Source of the DNA: Cyclobacteriaceae bacterium
Lineage (GTDB): Bacteria > Bacteroidota > Bacteroidia > Cytophagales > Cyclobacteriaceae
Direction: 5' to 3'
NCBI GenBank assembly: GCA_030589835.1
Contig: JAUUZS010000208.1
Coordinates: 1-7,302, forward strand
DNA: 7,302 nt
A model generated the notes under the pieces. It was not told the origin of the DNA. It saw only the letters and a program-made list of their open reading frames with translations, and did no database searches. This document shows positions 5,110-7,302 of the stretch, piece after piece. The position numbers were made by a program, and so were the translations under genes. Position 1 is the stretch's first letter. The number at the start of each line of letters is the position of its first letter.

Positions 5110-6042
5110 ATGAGTAAAAAAGGCGGATTTCAAGAATTGATGTTTGGCAGTATAATGCCCAAAGTGTATGGTATTGGTGCTGCAGTAGTAATTTTAGGAG
5201 CAATGTTTAAAATATTGCATATTGCAGGCGCAGGTGCTATGTTGGGAGTAGGACTTTCTGTTGAAGCAGCGATCTTTTTCCTTAGTGCATTTGAACCTAA
5301 AAAACATGAGCCTGAATGGGCAAAAGTTTATCCTGAATTGTCGGAAGATTACGAAGGAATTGTAAGAAAAAAAGTATCCAAAGAATCGGTATCAAAAAAA
5401 TTGGATGCCATGCTTGAAAGTTCGAAAATTGGCCCTGAACTCATTGATAGTCTGGGAAAAGGTATGAGGCATTTGTCCGAAACTACTCATAAATTAGGAT
5501 CAATGGGAGATGCTGCTTTAGCCACCAACGAGTATTCCAATTCTGTAAAATCAGCTGCATCTAACATTAATAAAATGAATAAGTCATATGCAGATAGCGT
5601 AGGTTCTATGGTTCAAATGGCCTCGGCATCAAAGAGTGCCACATCTGAATTGGCCACATTATCTAAGAATGCTACTTCTGAATTGGTCTCTGCATCAAAA
5701 AGAGCAACTTCTGAATTGGTTTCTGCTTCAAAAAATGCTACCGCTCAAATGACCGGTGTTTCGGATGATGCCAAGGAATATCATAACCAGGTACAAGGAG
5801 TAACAAAAAATCTTGGTGCGTTAAATGCAGTTTATGAAATGGAATTGCAGGATGCAAATCAGCATATAAAAGTCTTGAATAAGTTTTATACCAATCTGGC
5901 CTCATCGTTAGACAGTATGGCTAAGACAACTAAAGATGCGGAAAGTTTTAAAGGTGAAATCAATCAACTCACTTCAAACCTCTCTAAATTGAATAATATA
6001 TACGGAGGCATGATCAATGCCATGAAAGGGAGTCAAGCCTAA
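5110..6042 (+). CDS. porL: T9SS/gliding motor inner-membrane protein PorL/GldL
   Basis: Protein of 310 residues, the length of Porphyromonas PorL rather than the shorter Flavobacterium GldL. Two N-terminal membrane helices (about 18-37 and 43-61) are joined by a short Gly-rich turn. A long cytoplasmic tail follows from about residue 63. Tyr20, Lys34, His37 and the carboxylates Glu52 (in helix 2) and Glu62 align by eye with GldL residues Tyr13, Lys27, His30, Glu49 and Glu59, known from motor studies. By family knowledge five copies surround two PorM helices and use proton flow to turn them. The tail is rich in Ala/Ser/Lys/Thr, probably coiled coil, and contains four 11-residue repeats at 173-216. 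The ATG at 5110 is preceded by A-rich sequence with no Shine-Dalgarno. It lies 35 nt after porK and 26 nt before porM. Confidence 0.95.
   Translation: MSKKGGFQELMFGSIMPKVYGIGAAVVILGAMFKILHIAGAGAMLGVGLSVEAAIFFLSAFEPKKHEPEWAKVYPELSEDYEGIVRKKVSKESVSKKLDAMLESSKIGPELIDSLGKGMRHLSETTHKLGSMGDAALATNEYSNSVKSAASNINKMNKSYADSVGSMVQMASASKSATSELATLSKNATSELVSASKRATSELVSASKNATAQMTGVSDDAKEYHNQVQGVTKNLGALNAVYEMELQDANQHIKVLNKFYTNLASSLDSMAKTTKDAESFKGEINQLTSNLSKLNNIYGGMINAMKGSQA
5626..5757 (+). repeat. Four 33-bp/11-residue tandem repeats in porL
   Basis: Residues 173-183, 184-194, 195-205 and 206-216 repeat the pattern A/L-S-K-x-A-T-S-E-L-x-x without gaps; the last copy has drifted to A-Q-M. Copies 2 and 3 share about 25 of 33 bases by hand count, with several synonymous differences. 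The repeat is therefore not a very recent duplication. An 11-residue period suits a nearly straight or right-handed coiled coil. Confidence 0.85.
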
Positions 6043-6068
6043 TTTTTTAAACATAAAAAAATAAAATA

Positions 6069-7302
6069 ATGGCTGGAGGAAAAGAAACACCAAGGCAAAA
6101 AATGATCGGCATGATGTACATGGTACTGACTGCCATGCTTGCACTGAACGTCGACGCAACTGTAATGGAAAGGTTCGAGTTGATAAACGGAACGCTAGAA
6201 AGACAATTAACAGCAAATGTGATAATAAACGGAGGTACTGTAAACAGTATTGCCGCGGCCGTTGATGAAAAAGGGAATCGTCCGAATGACATTGCCGTGC
6301 TTAATAGGGCAAAAGAAGTCAGAGCGAAAACGGATGCCGTTATTTCTTATGTAGGGAAATTGAAATCTGAGATAATAGAGATAACCGGAGGAATTGAAGA
6401 AGGCAGGCTCGTTGGAACCAAAGACATGGAAAAAATGGCCAATTATATGATTGTGAAAAAGCATGGCGATTCATTAAGAAGAAGACTTGACGCCTATACT
6501 ACTTGGCTTTCGGGCGCTTTCAAAAAGGATTATCCTTCTGTTGCTCTCGATGGAAAAGAAGATCCTTATTGGAGTAAATTCCAAAATCAGAGGAGCAAGA
6601 ATTTTTCTGAATTGATGTTTGAATTGGTTCCAACTTCTGCCGGATTGGCCTCAATGACCCAACTTGAAAACGAAATCCTGGCCTATGAAGCAGATGCTTT
6701 GGGTATTTTGGGCAACAGTATTGGGGCAAAAGACATATCTTTTGAAGGCATCAGGCCTATGCTATTGCCAGAATCGCAGGTAGTTGCTGCAGGCACCAAG
6801 TATAAGGCTAAAATGTTTGTTACGGCCACTGCCGTAGGCACTACGCCAACCATGACATACAATGGAGTAAAAGTGTCTGTGGATGCCAGCGGAGTTGGAG
6901 AATTTGAATTTACTGCCAAAGGAGGAACATATGACAAAAACGGACAACAAAAGAAATCCATAAATGCAGTAATTGAGCTGGAAGGAGAAACCTATACGCA
7001 ACAATTCGATTATATCGTTGCCAAACCTGTTATTCAGATTCAATCCGCTTCTGTTCAGGCGCTATATAGAAATTGCGGCAATAAACTGGATGTACGGGTT
7101 CCTGCCTTAGGAGCAGCGTATGCCCCTAGCTTTAAGGCAAAGGGCGGGACTACTGTCGGTGGTAAAGGTGGTAGGGTGACTGTCATTCCTACTGCACCAA
7201 ACTTAGATCTTTCTGTGTATAGCGGAGGCATATTTATCGGAACAGAAAAATTCAGGGTAAAGGCAATTCCTAAGCCGGAATTAGTGCTTACAAGCCAGGG
7301 AA
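6069..7302 (+). CDS. porM: T9SS/gliding motor protein PorM/GldM, partial at right edge
   Basis: The frame is open from the ATG to the window edge: 411 complete codons of a family usually a little over 500 residues. The start M-A-G-G-K-x-x-P-R-Q-K-M-I is diagnostic, including Arg9. One membrane helix follows (about 12-28, ending M-L-A-L-N-V). The periplasmic arm comprises a helical first domain (about 35-220) and beta-rich domains from about 225. The latter include L-Y-R-N-C-G-N-K-L (332-340), V-P-A-L-G-A (344-349) and, near the cut, I-P-K-P-E-L (400-405), which in homologues precedes the last domain. That missing domain contacts the PorK/PorN ring. By family knowledge a PorM dimer threads the PorL pentamer and transmits rotation across the periplasm. 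It begins 26 nt after porL behind an A-rich leader, so co-transcription with porL is likely. Confidence 0.95.
   Translation, partial: MAGGKETPRQKMIGMMYMVLTAMLALNVDATVMERFELINGTLERQLTANVIINGGTVNSIAAAVDEKGNRPNDIAVLNRAKEVRAKTDAVISYVGKLKSEIIEITGGIEEGRLVGTKDMEKMANYMIVKKHGDSLRRRLDAYTTWLSGAFKKDYPSVALDGKEDPYWSKFQNQRSKNFSELMFELVPTSAGLASMTQLENEILAYEADALGILGNSIGAKDISFEGIRPMLLPESQVVAAGTKYKAKMFVTATAVGTTPTMTYNGVKVSVDASGVGEFEFTAKGGTYDKNGQQKKSINAVIELEGETYTQQFDYIVAKPVIQIQSASVQALYRNCGNKLDVRVPALGAAYAPSFKAKGGTTVGGKGGRVTVIPTAPNLDLSVYSGGIFIGTEKFRVKAIPKPELVLTSQG

Overview
The window is an AT-rich, densely coded stretch of a Bacteroidota chromosome, all on the + strand. It carries the start of the core type IX secretion system (T9SS) / gliding-motor cluster. 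The assignment to Bacteroidota rests on the families present (DUF4271, PorP/SprF, PorK/GldK, PorL/GldL, PorM/GldM). It is supported by TAnnTTTG-type promoter elements and by A/T-rich leaders without clear Shine-Dalgarno sequences. The PorL length (310 aa) and wording look more like Cytophagales or the Porphyromonas-type PorL than the shorter Flavobacterium GldL, but the family cannot be settled from this window.

Layout. (1) 1-794: 3' end of an Omp85/BamA-TamA-like outer-membrane barrel gene cut by the left edge. (2) 845-1984: a DUF4271 inner-membrane protein of unknown function with an N-terminal extracytoplasmic domain. (3) 2023-2781: uroporphyrinogen-III synthase (hemD). (4) 2782-2899: AT-rich spacer with a perfect 7-bp inverted repeat. 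(5) 2900-3859: porP/sprF, continuous in one frame except for a single TGA at 3527-3529. (6) 3860-4036: spacer with an 11-bp-phased direct repeat and a 12-bp hairpin. (7) 4037-5074 porK, 5110-6042 porL and 6069-right edge porM, closely spaced. porN/gldN would be expected just beyond the right edge but is not visible. No stretch over 300 bases lacks a gene, and I saw no tRNA, rRNA, CRISPR array or mobile element.

How it works together. By family knowledge, PorL (cytoplasmic membrane, carboxylates in its membrane helices) and PorM (one membrane helix plus a long periplasmic arm) form a proton-driven rotary motor. PorK is a lipoprotein that builds a ring under the outer membrane with PorN, and PorP is an outer-membrane partner of that complex. 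The upstream DUF4271 and hemD genes have no proven T9SS role but share the strand and neighbourhood.

This is a conserved, known system rather than a new one. The most unusual signal is the lone in-frame TGA in porP. All the other complete genes in the window end in TAA or TAG and none has an internal TGA. Other points are an 11-residue tandem repeat in PorL, a perfect hairpin inside the DUF4271 gene, a promoter-like TACCTTTG embedded in conserved DUF4271 codons, and the structured spacers on both sides of porP.
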